Notes: generated from the sequence alone by a model not told the origin. DNA of 64,000 nt from Bradyrhizobium zhengyangense (GCF_022012435.1 NZ_JAKLUA010000001.1:1116001-1180000); one strand, 5' to 3'. Positions 44,954 through 55,300 are shown, counted from the first letter of the stretch. Program-made: numbers and translations.

Positions 44954-44969
44954 TGTAGTAAACACTACA
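44954..44969. promoter_or_regulatory. Palindromic operator TGTAGT-AAAC-ACTACA
   Basis: A perfect 6-bp inverted repeat with a 4-bp spacer, 16 bp before the efflux adaptor start and within the divergent tetR/RND intergenic region. Size, symmetry and position fit a TetR-type operator controlling efflux. Confidence 0.6.
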
Positions 44970-44985
44970 TATCTGGAGCGCGCAA

Positions 44986-46227
44986 ATGCCCCCCACCCAA
45001 ACACCCTCTCGTCCCGGCCGGATCCGCCGACTTCTCAGCGGCGTTGCTGTTGTGGGCGCCCTCGCCGTGGCCGGCTCGATCGCGACCGGCCATTATTTTC
45101 GCGCCGCGCAGGCGACCGCAACGGCGGCGGCAGCCGAACAGGCCGTTCCCGTCACCGTCGCGCTGATCGAACCAAGGCAGACCGTGCTGTGGGACGATTT
45201 CTCCGGCCGGCTCGAGGCCATCAACCGCGTCGAGCTTCGGCCGCGCGTTGCCGGCGCGATCCTCGCGACCAATTTTACCGAGGGTGCACTGGTGAAGGCC
45301 GGTGACGTCCTGTTCAAGATCGATCCGGCGCCTTACGAGGCCGAGGTCGACAAGGCCAACGCGCAGCTCGAGGCCGCGAAAGCGCGCGTCGTCTTCACCC
45401 AGGGCGAGCTCGAGCGCGGCGCGCAACTGGTCGGCAATGCCGTGGTCACGCGGCGCGACTACGACCAGCGCGACAATGCCAATCGTGAAGCGATCGCCAA
45501 TGTGAAGGCGGCCGAGGCGACTCTGCAGACCGCGAAGCTCAATCTCGACTACACCGAGGTGCGCGCGCCCGTGGACGGCCGCGTCGGCAAGATCGAAATC
45601 ACCGTCGGCAATCTCGTTGCCGCCGGCACCGCCTCTCCCGTTCTGACCTCGCTGGTCTCGGTCAATCCGATCTACGCCTCCTTCGACGCCGATGAAGAGG
45701 TCGTGCTGCGCGCACTGAACTCGATCGCGGAGGCGTCAGGAAAGCGCGGCAATCTCGATCAGATCCCGGTGGAAATGGCGACCTCAGGCGGTCTCTCCGC
45801 CAAGGGGCACATCCAGCTCATCGACAACCAGGTCAACGGCCAGAGTGGCACCATTCGTGTGCGCGCTGTTTTTCAGAACGACGACGGGCGTCTGATCCCC
45901 GGCCAATTCGCCCGCGTGCGGATGGGCCAGCCGAAGCAGCAGACGCTGGTGATGATCGACGAGCGCGCGATCGGCACCGACCAGGACAAGAAGTTCGTGA
46001 TGGCTGTTGGCGATGACAGCCGTGCGGTCTACCGGCCGATCACGCTCGGCGGCGCGGTCGACGGCCTGCGCATCGTCACCGCGGGTCTGAAGCCCGGCGA
46101 TCGCATCGTCGTCAACGGTCTGCAGCGCGTGCGTCCGGGCGCTCTCCTCAAGATGGAAGTGGCCGCGATGGGTGCGCGCGGACAGCAGGCCTCCAACCAC
46201 AGCAACCAGGACGTGGTGCAACGCTAG
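44986..46227 (+). CDS. RND efflux periplasmic adaptor (AcrA/MexE-like)
   Basis: 413 aa, membrane-fusion protein: an N-terminal anchor (LLSGVAVVGALAVAGSIATG), first lipoyl half (VELRPRVAGAILATNFTEGALVKAGDVLFKIDPAPYEAEV), helical hairpin (about 120-180), second lipoyl half (LDYTEVRAPVDGRVGKIEITVGNLV), and barrel/membrane-proximal domains ending near RVRPGALLKMEV. The ATG has GGAG seven bases before it. A palindromic element (46234-46358) separates it from the pump gene. Confidence 0.9.
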   Translation: MPPTQTPSRPGRIRRLLSGVAVVGALAVAGSIATGHYFRAAQATATAAAAEQAVPVTVALIEPRQTVLWDDFSGRLEAINRVELRPRVAGAILATNFTEGALVKAGDVLFKIDPAPYEAEVDKANAQLEAAKARVVFTQGELERGAQLVGNAVVTRRDYDQRDNANREAIANVKAAEATLQTAKLNLDYTEVRAPVDGRVGKIEITVGNLVAAGTASPVLTSLVSVNPIYASFDADEEVVLRALNSIAEASGKRGNLDQIPVEMATSGGLSAKGHIQLIDNQVNGQSGTIRVRAVFQNDDGRLIPGQFARVRMGQPKQQTLVMIDERAIGTDQDKKFVMAVGDDSRAVYRPITLGGAVDGLRIVTAGLKPGDRIVVNGLQRVRPGALLKMEVAAMGARGQQASNHSNQDVVQR

Positions 46228-46233
46228 TCACCG

Positions 46234-46358
46234 TCATTCCGGGGCACGCGTAGCGCGAACTACGGTGCGCAATAGCGCACCTGAGAGTCTCGAAGTAACG
46301 AGGCTCAGAGCACATCACCTCTGGATTCCGGGTTCGCGCTTCGCGCGCCCCGGAATGA
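46234..46358. repeat. Palindromic interspersed element inside the RND operon
   Basis: Bounded by perfect 12-bp inverted arms TCATTCCGGGGC (46234-46245) and GCCCCGGAATGA (46347-46358). The inner text (ACGCGTAGCGCGAAC, then GGATTCCGGGTTCGCGCTTCGCGCG) has further self-complementarity. Elements beginning with GTCATTCCGGGGC are, from general knowledge, frequent in Bradyrhizobium and Rhodopseudomonas genomes. It fills the adaptor-pump gap and would form a large hairpin in the operon mRNA. Confidence 0.75.
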
Positions 46359-46406
46359 GGGCGGAGCTGTGTGGAGACGAGAAAGATATTGCCCAGGGGC
46401 AAAGCC

Positions 46407-49400
46407 ATGAATCTCTCAAAGTTCTTCATTGATCGTCCGATCTTCGCCGGCGTGCTGTCGGTGCTGATCTTCCTCGCCGGACTGATCTCGCTGTTCGCGA
46501 TGCCGATCTCGGAATATCCCGATGTCGTGCCGCCCTCGGTGCTCGTGCGTGCAACCTATCCCGGCGCCAATCCCAAGGTGATCGCGGAGACGGTGGCGAC
46601 GCCGATCGAGGAGCAGATCAACGGCGTCGAAGGCATGCTCTACATGTCGAGCCAGGCGACCACCGACGGCGCGATGACGCTGACGGTGACGTTCCGCCTC
46701 GGCACCGACCCCGACAAGGCGACGCAGCTGGTGCAGAACCGCGTGCAGCAGGCCGAGCCGCGCCTGCCGGCCGTGGTGCGCCAGCTCGGCATCATCACCA
46801 AGAAGTCTTCGCCGGACCTCACCATGGTGGTGCATCTGTTGTCGCCGAACAACCGTTACGACATGACGTATTTGCGCAATTATGCGGTGCTCAACGTCAA
46901 GGACCGCCTCGCGCGCATCGACGGCGTCGGCGACGTCCAGCTCTACGGCGCCGGCGACTATTCGATGCGGGTCTGGGTCGATCCGCAGAAGGCGGCCGAG
47001 CATGGCCTGACCGCGAGCGACATCGTCAAGGCAATCCAGGCGCAGAACGTCGAGGCCGCCGCCGGCGTGGTCGGCTCGTCGCCGAACGTCAAGGGCATCG
47101 ACCTGCAGCTCTCCGTCAACGCGGAGGGCAGGCTCGCCAACGAGGAGCAGTTCGGCGACATCGTGGTCAAGACCGGCACGCGCGGCGAGGTCGTGCGCTT
47201 GCGCGACGTCGCCCGCATCGAGCTCGGCGCCTCCGAATACGGCCTGCGCTCGCTGCTCGACAACAAGCAGGCGGTGGCGATCCCGATCTTCCAGGCACCG
47301 GGCTCCAATGCGCTCGAGATTTCCGACCACGTCCGCGCCACCATGGCCGAGATCAAGAAAAACATGCCGGAGGGCGTGTCCTATCAGATCGTCTACGACC
47401 CCACCCAGTTCGTGCGCTCCTCGATCGAGGCCGTGATCCATACGCTGCTGGAGGCAATCGCGCTGGTGGTGCTGGTCGTCATCCTGTTCCTGCAGACCTG
47501 GCGCGCCTCGATCATCCCCCTGCTCGCTGTGCCCGTGTCGATCGTCGGCACGTTTGCGGTCATGCACGTGTTCGGCTTCTCCATCAACGCGCTGAGCCTG
47601 TTTGGCCTGGTGCTCGCGATCGGCATCGTGGTCGACGACGCCATCGTCGTGGTCGAGAACGTCGAGCGCAACATCGAGGGCGGGCTGTCTCCGCGCGATG
47701 CCACCTATCAGGCGATGCGCGAGGTGTCGGGACCGATCATCGCGATTGCGATGGTGCTGATCGCCGTGTTCGTGCCCCTCGCATTCATCTCAGGCTTGAC
47801 GGGGCAGTTCTACAAGCAGTTCGCGCTGACGATTGCGATCTCGACCGTGATCTCGGCCGTCAACTCGCTGACGCTGTCACCGGCCCTGTCGGCGCTGCTG
47901 CTGAAGGGTCACGACGAGCCGAAGGACCGGCTGACGATCATCATGGAGAAGAGCCTCGGCTGGTTCTTCCGCCGCTTCAATCAGGCGTTCACCTACTCCT
48001 CGAACAGCTACAGCGGCACCGTCACCAAGGTGATCTCCGGCAAGGCCGCGGTGATGGGTCTCTACGTCGTCCTCGTCGGCATCACCGCCTTCCTGTTCCA
48101 GCAAGTGCCTGGTGGATTCGTGCCGGGCCAGGACAAGCAATATCTGGTCGGCTTCTCGCGGCTGCCCGACGGCGCGACGCTCGACCGCACCGAAGAGGTG
48201 ATCCGCAAGATGAGCGACATCGCCCTGACCCAGCCCGGTGTCGAGAGCTCGGTCGCCTTCCCGGGCCTGTCGATCTCCGGCTTCACCAACTCCTCCAACG
48301 CCGGCATCGTGTTCTCGACGCTGAAACCGTTCGATGAGCGCAAGGATCCCTCACTCAGCGGCCCCGCGCTCGCGGCCGAGCTGAACAAGAAATATGCCGG
48401 CATCCAGGAAGCCTTCATCGCCATGTTCCCGCCGCCGCCGGTCAACGGTCTCGGCACCATCGGCGGCTTCAAGCTCCAGATCGAGGACCGCGCCGGCTTG
48501 GGCTATGAAGCCCTGAACGACGCGACCAAGGCGTTCATGGCGGCGATGCAGAAGGCGCCGGAGATCGCCGGCGTGTTCTCGAGCTTCCAGGTCAACGTGC
48601 CCCAGCTGTTCGCGGACATCGACCGCACCAAGGCGTTGCAGCTTGGCGTGCCGGTGACCGAGGTCTTCAACACGCTGCAGATTTACCTCGGGTCCTACTA
48701 CGTCAACGACTTCAACAAGTTTGGCCGCACCTACTCCGTCTATGTCCAGGCCGATGCGCCGTTCCGCGCCCGGGCCGACGACATCAGGCAGTTGAAGGTG
48801 CGTTCATCCTCGGGCGACATGGTGCCATTGTCGGCGCTGCTCACGATCCGCCAGAGCGCGGGTCCGGAGCGCGCGATCCGCTATAACGGTTTTCTGTCGT
48901 CCGACATCAACGCGGCGGCCGCGCCGGGCTATTCGTCCGGCCAGGCGCAGGAAGCAGCGACGCGGATCGCGGCGGAGGTGCTGCCACCCGGCTTCGCCTT
49001 CGAATGGACCGACCTGACCTATCAGGAATTCATCGCCGGCAATTCCGGGCTCTGGGTGTTTCCGCTGGCGATCCTGCTGGTGTTCCTGGTGCTAGCCGCG
49101 CTCTATGAGAGCCTGACCCTGCCGCTCTCAATCATCATGATCGTGCCGATGGGCCTGTTGGCTGCGATGTTCGGCGTCTGGCTCTCGAAGGGTGACAACA
49201 ACGTCTTCACCCAGATCGGCCTGATCGTGCTCGTGGGACTCTCGGCCAAGAACGCGATCCTGATCGTCGAATTCGCGCGCGAGCTCGAATTCGCCGGCCG
49301 CACGCCGATCCGGGCCGCGATCGAGGCGAGCCGGCTGCGCCTGCGTCCGATCCTGATGACCTCGATGGCGTTCATCATGGGCGTGCTGCCGCTGGTGCTC

Positions 49401-49607
49401 TCGACCGGCGCAGGTTCCGAAATGCGGCGCGCGATGGGCGTTGCCGTGTTCTCCGGCATGATCGGCGTCACCGTGTTCGGCCTGTTCCTGACGCCGGTGT
49501 TCTATGTGCTGCTGCGAACCATCACCGGCATGAAGCCGCTGGTGCATCACACCAGCGACACCAGCGCCGCGCCAGTTCAGGGCTCAGTCACCAATCCCGG
49601 CCACTAG
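46407..49607 (+). CDS. RND efflux pump inner-membrane transporter (AcrB/HAE1 family)
   Basis: 1066 aa. MNLSKFFIDRPIFAGVLSVL is the standard HAE1 start, TM4 holds the proton-relay aspartates (IGIVVDDAIVVVENVERN), and ISEYPDVVPP and GFTNSSNAGIV-type porter segments are visible. Twelve membrane helices and two periplasmic loops make a full trimeric-pump subunit. ATG 46407 has AGGGG seven bases upstream; an upstream ATG at 46371 lies at the edge of the repeat element. The pump partners the adaptor 180 bp upstream. No TolC-like gene is in the window. Confidence 0.93.
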   Translation: MNLSKFFIDRPIFAGVLSVLIFLAGLISLFAMPISEYPDVVPPSVLVRATYPGANPKVIAETVATPIEEQINGVEGMLYMSSQATTDGAMTLTVTFRLGTDPDKATQLVQNRVQQAEPRLPAVVRQLGIITKKSSPDLTMVVHLLSPNNRYDMTYLRNYAVLNVKDRLARIDGVGDVQLYGAGDYSMRVWVDPQKAAEHGLTASDIVKAIQAQNVEAAAGVVGSSPNVKGIDLQLSVNAEGRLANEEQFGDIVVKTGTRGEVVRLRDVARIELGASEYGLRSLLDNKQAVAIPIFQAPGSNALEISDHVRATMAEIKKNMPEGVSYQIVYDPTQFVRSSIEAVIHTLLEAIALVVLVVILFLQTWRASIIPLLAVPVSIVGTFAVMHVFGFSINALSLFGLVLAIGIVVDDAIVVVENVERNIEGGLSPRDATYQAMREVSGPIIAIAMVLIAVFVPLAFISGLTGQFYKQFALTIAISTVISAVNSLTLSPALSALLLKGHDEPKDRLTIIMEKSLGWFFRRFNQAFTYSSNSYSGTVTKVISGKAAVMGLYVVLVGITAFLFQQVPGGFVPGQDKQYLVGFSRLPDGATLDRTEEVIRKMSDIALTQPGVESSVAFPGLSISGFTNSSNAGIVFSTLKPFDERKDPSLSGPALAAELNKKYAGIQEAFIAMFPPPPVNGLGTIGGFKLQIEDRAGLGYEALNDATKAFMAAMQKAPEIAGVFSSFQVNVPQLFADIDRTKALQLGVPVTEVFNTLQIYLGSYYVNDFNKFGRTYSVYVQADAPFRARADDIRQLKVRSSSGDMVPLSALLTIRQSAGPERAIRYNGFLSSDINAAAAPGYSSGQAQEAATRIAAEVLPPGFAFEWTDLTYQEFIAGNSGLWVFPLAILLVFLVLAALYESLTLPLSIIMIVPMGLLAAMFGVWLSKGDNNVFTQIGLIVLVGLSAKNAILIVEFARELEFAGRTPIRAAIEASRLRLRPILMTSMAFIMGVLPLVLSTGAGSEMRRAMGVAVFSGMIGVTVFGLFLTPVFYVLLRTITGMKPLVHHTSDTSAAPVQGSVTNPGH

Positions 49608-50332
49608 ATCAGGGATATCCCGGAGATCAACAACAGCACGAGCACGGTCTTGCGAAAGACCGTCTCGTTGACCCGGTGAAACGCGATCACGCCGAGCGCG
49701 GATCCGGCAAACAACGCAGGCAGGCTGACGGCGAGGTCGACGAAGACCTTTGACGAGAGGTCCTGGTGTCCGACCAGCAGGGCGATCGCAAAGACCTGCA
49801 TCGCCGCAATGAACGGCTGCACCAGGCCGCGCTGCTCGCTCTTGGGCATGCCGCGCATGTCGCACCAGATCGTCGGGATCGCGCCAGGCATGGCGGTGAG
49901 CCCGCCGACGAGCCCTCCTCCGAATCCGATCAGCGCAACCCAGTGCCGGCCGACTGCCTCGCTGGCCGTCACCAGCGTCGGTCGCAGCAGCATGTAGCCG
50001 GCATAGAGGGACACGACGATGCCGAAGCCGCGCCGGAGCAGATGCGTATCGGTCGATTGCAACAGCGAGACCGCGATGGGAACGCCGATCAGTCCACCGA
50101 CGATCAACAGGAGGCTTCCCTCCCAGCGGATGCTGCGCCGAAGCGCCCACAGATTGGTTGCCTGCACGCCGATGCTGCACGCCATCATCAGCGGCACCGC
50201 CTCCAGCGGCTGGAACACGCGCAGCAAGACCGCGCCCGCCACCGCCGAGAATGCGAAGCCGGAGAGCCCCGAGACGAAGGCTCCGGCGAACACGGCAACG
50301 CTGAGCAGCAGGAGGGTCGCGACGTCAGGCAT
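49604..50332 (-). CDS. TauE/SafE-family membrane permease
   Basis: 242 aa with about eight membrane segments. FVSGLSGFAFSAVAGAVLL and FGGGLVGGLTAMPGAIPTIW are the two Gly-rich repeats of the TauE/SafE family, which moves sulfonates, sulfite or other small anions. GGAGG precedes ATG 50332. Its 3' end overlaps the RND pump stop by 4 bp in convergent orientation. Substrate unknown. Confidence 0.86.
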   Translation of the reverse strand: MPDVATLLLLSVAVFAGAFVSGLSGFAFSAVAGAVLLRVFQPLEAVPLMMACSIGVQATNLWALRRSIRWEGSLLLIVGGLIGVPIAVSLLQSTDTHLLRRGFGIVVSLYAGYMLLRPTLVTASEAVGRHWVALIGFGGGLVGGLTAMPGAIPTIWCDMRGMPKSEQRGLVQPFIAAMQVFAIALLVGHQDLSSKVFVDLAVSLPALFAGSALGVIAFHRVNETVFRKTVLVLLLISGISLI

Positions 50333-50346
50333 GGTCCGCCCTCCGC

Positions 50347-50580
50347 TCAGTCGTAAGGAATCTGGGATACGGGCGCTACGGTGCTGTCCGCGCACGCCGC
50401 AGGCTCGCGCGGAAACGACACCTGCATGGCATGCGCGTGAGCTCGCTCCAGCATGACAAGACCGGCGAGTTGAAGCGTGACGAGGGCCGCGGTGAGAGCC
50501 AGCGCGACACTATTGAGGTTACGTGTGCTCGAGACTGCGGCGACTGGCCGAACGCTGGTGCGCATCAGATCGGTGGGCAT
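50347..50580 (-). CDS. Small hypothetical membrane protein
   Basis: 77 aa, unknown function. One predicted membrane helix (LNSVALALTAALVTLQLAGLVML, about 22-44) is followed by a periplasm-like tail with SFPREPAACADSTVAPVSQ. It starts inside the 3' part of the next upstream small gene (62-bp overlap, different frame), has a GAGGAA some 11 bases upstream, and ends 14 bp before the TauE-like start. Real but only moderately certain. Confidence 0.45.
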   Translation of the reverse strand: MPTDLMRTSVRPVAAVSSTRNLNSVALALTAALVTLQLAGLVMLERAHAHAMQVSFPREPAACADSTVAPVSQIPYD

Positions 50581-50776
50581 TTTCTATAAATTCCTCTTCG
50601 CTGCAGACAGAATCGATTTCGTTCAAAGGCAATGTTTCGTGCTGCGTTTCCAGGAGATGGCGATAGCGCCGCAACACGCGCCGCGCCTCGATCGCACGCT
50701 GCTGATGCAGCCCTGCGAGCATGCGATTGGCAACGCCGTGGAACGTCCAAACCAGGCTCCGCAACGGTGTTGGCAT
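50519..50776 (-). CDS. Small hypothetical protein
   Basis: 85 aa, unknown function, basic N-terminal half (HGVANRMLAGLHQQRAIEARRVLRRYRHLL) and an acidic stretch LNEIDSVCSEEEF. No membrane segment. A very strong ribosome-binding site (AAAGGAGGT) six bases before the ATG argues that it is translated. It may form a short operon with the overlapping 77-aa membrane protein and the TauE-like permease. Confidence 0.55.
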   Translation of the reverse strand: MPTPLRSLVWTFHGVANRMLAGLHQQRAIEARRVLRRYRHLLETQHETLPLNEIDSVCSEEEFIENAHRSDAHQRSASRRSLEHT

Positions 50777-50995
50777 GACAACCTCCTTTCAACCTGCAAG
50801 CGAGATTGATGGACTTCACGTCCGCGCGCTGTGAGTTGCTTCACACGAAGCTCGAGCGCGACGAACAAGAAATCGTGTGCGTTCTGGTAGGAGAGAACGC
50901 AGCAAATCGCGTCACCCAAACGAATGACGCGCAATAACATTCTGATGATGAATTTGAAGGCGACGCGCTGATGCTTGCTTCAGCGCCCTGATGCG

Positions 50996-52126
50996 TCAGT
51001 GGACGAGCGGATTGGAAAACCCGGCCGCGAGCTTGACGAGGTCGGCCTGACGCGAAACACCCGTCTTGGCGAAGACGCGATGCAGATGCGTCTTCACCGT
51101 CGTCTCCGCGATGCCGAGCGCGATCGCGGTCTCCGGAACGCCGCCGACCTCGACGATGGATTGCAGAACCCTAAGCTCCGCAGGCGTCAATCCGAACGTA
51201 CGGTCGATCAGGCCGGCGCACGACTGACTGTCGACCTCGGCCTTCCAGACAAACAGGGCTCCGATGGCGCCGCCAGCCGATTCCCCTCCGTTACGCAGCA
51301 GCGAGGGCAGCGCGACGATTTGCGCGATGTAGTACGAACCGTCGTGCGACATCAGCGGAATTTTCTGCCCCGAGGCCGCCGCCAGGGCAACCTCTCCCGC
51401 GTCACGAAAGGTCGCGCGCAGAACGGAATTCGCTGCGGACGATCTTGCCACGAGCCGCCCCGAAACCGATCGCAGGACGTCGTCGGCGGCGAGCAACGTA
51501 TCCGCGGCCGGATTGCCGTGGACGATATTGCAGGCCGCATCGAGCAGGATGAGGCCTGCATTCAGTTGATCCACGACGTCAGCGAGCGCGGTCGCGCGCT
51601 GCTGCTTTCGCTCGATCGCTCGATTGATCACCAGGGCCCGGCTCGCATGCGAGACGACGGCCTGAATCCTCGCCCGCTGCACCGCGTCGAGCATCTCCTT
51701 GCCCGGAATCACGGTCAGCAACATCGGACACGACGACTGCGACTGCTCCAGAACCACGTTGGCGACATCGGCGCAGCCCTGTGGGCGCAGCCATTCCTGA
51801 TAGAAGCGGCCACGGCGATATTCCTCGAAATTCACGAGGTCCGGGATGTTGCGCACCTCGCCATAGCGGGGAAGCCTGGCGAGGGGATCGTACCGGGCGT
51901 AGGTTTCCGCATAGAGCTGGATGTAGTGCGGATCGACCCCGCAATAATAATGCGTCGCACCGGACTTGCTGATCGGATCCTTCGAAATCAGACCGCAGGC
52001 CCGGCTGCCAATGAACCCATTGAGCATGACGACCACGTCGCCCCACAACCCAGGATCGAGACCGGCATCATAGATGCGCTCGATCAAATCGGACTGTTTT
52101 GGAGGTCGGGGCATCGAAAGAGCCAA
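50996..52126 (-). CDS. LuxR-type helix-turn-helix regulator (LuxR-1)
   Basis: 376 aa. The C-terminal GerE/LuxR HTH (about 305-365) reads FGLTPAELRVLQSIVEVGGV, then AIALGIAETTVKTHLHRVFAKTGVSRQADLVKL. The N-terminal region is about 290 aa with a PAS-like middle (QLNAGLILLDAACNIVHGN); no autoinducer-binding motif is visible, so it is probably not a quorum-sensing receptor. It is paralogous to the LuxR-type gene at 57254-58408 on the same strand, with an autotransporter between them. Confidence 0.87.
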   Translation of the reverse strand: MALSMPRPPKQSDLIERIYDAGLDPGLWGDVVVMLNGFIGSRACGLISKDPISKSGATHYYCGVDPHYIQLYAETYARYDPLARLPRYGEVRNIPDLVNFEEYRRGRFYQEWLRPQGCADVANVVLEQSQSSCPMLLTVIPGKEMLDAVQRARIQAVVSHASRALVINRAIERKQQRATALADVVDQLNAGLILLDAACNIVHGNPAADTLLAADDVLRSVSGRLVARSSAANSVLRATFRDAGEVALAAASGQKIPLMSHDGSYYIAQIVALPSLLRNGGESAGGAIGALFVWKAEVDSQSCAGLIDRTFGLTPAELRVLQSIVEVGGVPETAIALGIAETTVKTHLHRVFAKTGVSRQADLVKLAAGFSNPLVH

Positions 52127-52244
52127 TGGTCAAACAGGCGATAGCGAAATGTTCTTCATGCCCGGCGGCCTAGGTGAGTCTATCACAGAAGCAAAAGGTT
52201 CAACTCAGACAGCGATCACCAAGCTATCACAACCCCCGCATGCG

Positions 52245-52295
52245 GCATCCTCCGATCGGAGGATGCGCCGGCCGGGCGGATGGAGCCCGGCCGGC
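52245..52295 (-). terminator. Palindrome and GC-rich hairpin downstream of the autotransporter
   Basis: Two adjacent elements. A perfect 22-bp palindrome (52245-52266) centred on CCGATCGG with core TCCTCCGATCGGAGGA, and a hairpin with 11-bp perfect GC-rich arms (52267-52277 and 52285-52295) and a 7-nt loop. The hairpin begins 37 bp after the autotransporter stop on the minus strand and probably helps end that transcript, though no T-tract follows. The palindrome core recurs upstream of the gene. Confidence 0.5.
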
Positions 52296-52331
52296 AAGCG
52301 CCGCGTTCAGGCCGCCAGGGCTGATGCCGGC

Positions 52332-55300
52332 TCAGAACGCGACGCGTAGGCCCCCTTTCGCGGTTCCGGTGCGGCTCTGGTCGAACATCACCATGCCCTC
52401 CACGGCACCGAACACGGATACGTTCCTGGTCGTGCGATAGTCGAGGCCGAAGCCCGCCACCGCGCCGATCGTGCTTCGGCTGCCCGGCGTGTCGAAGGAC
52501 AGGTTCTGCCCGAGCAGCACCGTGTTGATGCCGGTGTCGCCGACGCGCTGGAGCGCGATCACGCCGCCGTGGACGTTCGCCGTGAGCGCGCCGCCGTCGA
52601 AGCGTGTCACCCTGGAGAGATCGACCTCGCCGCGCTCCTCAAGATCCTGGAGCGTGCGGCTGCCGACCGACAAGCCTTGCGCCGAGCCGGCCTCGCTATA
52701 GCCGTCGAACCGGCCCGCGACGTAGCGCAGCCGCACCGTCGGCGTCAGCAGATAGCCGTTGCCGATATCGAGCTTGTAGCCATAGGCGAGTTCGGGGCTG
52801 ATGTACCAGCCGCTGTAACTGGCGGTCGCCGTCTCCATGCCGCCGACCGCGGCATTGTTGAGCACCAGCCGCCGCGATTTGTTGTCGGCATTGCCGCCTT
52901 GGAGCGTGAAATCGAAGAACTGCGCGGCCCATTCGAAGCGGCTGTAGGCGCCGGCAAAGACATAAACGGTGTCGACCGACTGCGAGTTGAGGTCGACCGA
53001 GAGGCCGCCCTGCCCGCCGCCGAGGAAGGCGCCGACCAGCCAGTTCGGCTGCACCTTGCGGTCGAGGCCGATCGCACCGCCCCACGCGGTCGAGGTCGCG
53101 CGCAGGGTAGCGGCGGTTTCGTCCTGGATGCGCTGACCGCCAAAGCTGTTGGCCCAGACCGTGATCGGCGCCGGATCGGTCCAGAGACTCTTCGGTGCCT
53201 TGGTGAAAGGGCCGGCCTGCGCGGTATCTGGCGCAAAGGCCATCGCCATCATGTTGTTCGCGCCGGACCCAGCGCCGCTCAAGCGGCCCTGCACCAGCGA
53301 GGACACACCGCCGGTGAAGTCCATCAGCGTGCGGTCCGTCTGGGCGAGCGCAGTGGGGTCGAGGGTTGCCAGCGTCGTTCCGGAGACGACTGACGGACCA
53401 TTGAATCCCGAGGTGATGGTGTTGATCGTGCCGTCGAAATTGATGAAGGTCGGCAGGTCGATCGTTGTCAGCGACGATACCCTGCTGCGCACTCCGAAAT
53501 CGACGTTGACGACGTCGTTGCCGAAGCCGAAATCGACCACGCCGTTGATCTTCGATCCCGGCCGCAGCGTCAGCGTATCCGCGTTGGCGGAGAGCTTGAT
53601 CGCCGTGCCGCCGGTTCCGGTAATCGTGCCGGAGTTCGCGATCTCAGCCCCGCCCCGCACCTGCACACCGGTTTCACCGGAGATCGAACCCGAGTTGACG
53701 ATGGTTGCGGCGCCATCGACCGACACACCGCGCACGCCCGTGGAGATGATGCCCGCATTGTTGATCGCAGCGGTTCCCCGAACGGAAATGGCCTCCGCGG
53801 CCGGTGCACCGGTGATCGTTCCGGAATTGCTCAGCGTCAGCGCATCGAACGCTTGAATTGCGGCGCCGTCATTCGCTCGGATCATGCCGGAATTGGTGAT
53901 CTCGGCTGTCCGGGCATCGACGCCAGCGGCCGCAAAGCTCGATTCCACGATGCCGGCATTGTTGAGCTTGACGTCGACGGCACTGATGCCGAATTGGCCG
54001 CCGGAGATCAGCCCGCCGGCGGCGTTGTCGACCGTCGCCGTGCCATCGGCGCGGATTCCGATTCCGCCGCCTGCACCGCCCTTGATCGTGCCCGCATTGA
54101 CGATGGTCGCGTCCGTTTTGGCGAACACCGCGGTGGAATTGAAGTTCGTACTCTGGATTGTGCCACCGTTGTTGTTGACCGTCACGGAACCTGACGGCGA
54201 TCGGATCGCATTGAACTCGCCTGAGATCGTGCCGGTGTTGGCCGTCACGTTCACCGTTCCGGCGAGGATAGCGAAGCCGCCGCCGTTCAATGCCAGGATC
54301 TGTCCGGCATTCGAGACGTTCGCGATCAGCGCATTGACGGCGGATCCGTTCTGGTCGAGCGCCTGTATGGTGCCACCGCTGCCGTTCGTCACCGTTGCCG
54401 TATTGGCAAAGACGCCTTGCGCTCCGGCTTCTATCCTTCCGGAATTCGAGGATACCACGACGGTATTCGCTGCGATGCCCCGGCTTCCCACCGCGTTGCC
54501 AATAACCTCGCCGGCGTTGGCAACCGTGACAGCGCTCCCGCTCGATATGGCGACGCTGTTCGCGAGGGTGGATTCAATTTCGCCAGAAGCGCCGTTGTTG
54601 ATCGTGGCCGCCCCGGCGGAGGAGATGCCGGCCAAGCCTCCCGCGATTGTGCCGGTGTTGCTAGCGACAGTCACGGTGCCGGCGCGAATTGCCACGCTGC
54701 CGCTCGATGTTGCGAAAACGGAGTTGGCGTTGTTGATGAGGACGCTACCGGATGTCGTGATCGCTGCGCCGTTCGTTCCGTCTGCGAAGACTGACCCGGA
54801 GCTGGTGTTGTTGACCACAACGGAGGTCGTTGCAAAGATTCCAAACCGGAGTCCATCGACTTGGCCGGAGTTGGTCGCCAGGTTGACAATGTTTGCCTGG
54901 ATCGCGATTCCACCTGTGCCGATCGCGAAGATGCCTGCTGCATTCTCAATGTTCACCGTACCAGAGCTGCTGATGGCGATACCATTTGTCCCTGCTGCCT
55001 GAACGCGATCTCCGGTGTTCTTCAGGTCGAGGTCCCCACCGGCCGCAATTCCGGTGGCGTCATTCGACGCCGCGGTGCCGCCGAGGATGGCGCCGGCATT
55101 GTTGATGGCGCCCCGGTTAAGCGTGACGCCGGAGGTCGTGCCGTTCAAGAATGTGCCTGAGGTCACGTTGATCGTGTTGCCGGTGTCGGTTGCCGATCCA
55201 TAGCCGATCGTCCCGTTCGCATTGGTTACCGTTCCGGAGCAGGTGACGACCGCATCATTGACCGGTGACGGCGGCGTGCAGGCAGCTTCCGCGCGCTCAG

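Noticed and set aside
46416..47567. 383-codon open frame antisense to the RND pump
   Set aside because: His/Arg/Asp-rich shadow frame of a full-length, motif-complete pump gene.
50996..52126. LuxR-1 as a quorum-sensing acyl-homoserine-lactone receptor
   Set aside because: N-terminal region lacks the autoinducer-binding pattern, is longer than LuxR/TraR proteins, and no luxI gene is in the window.
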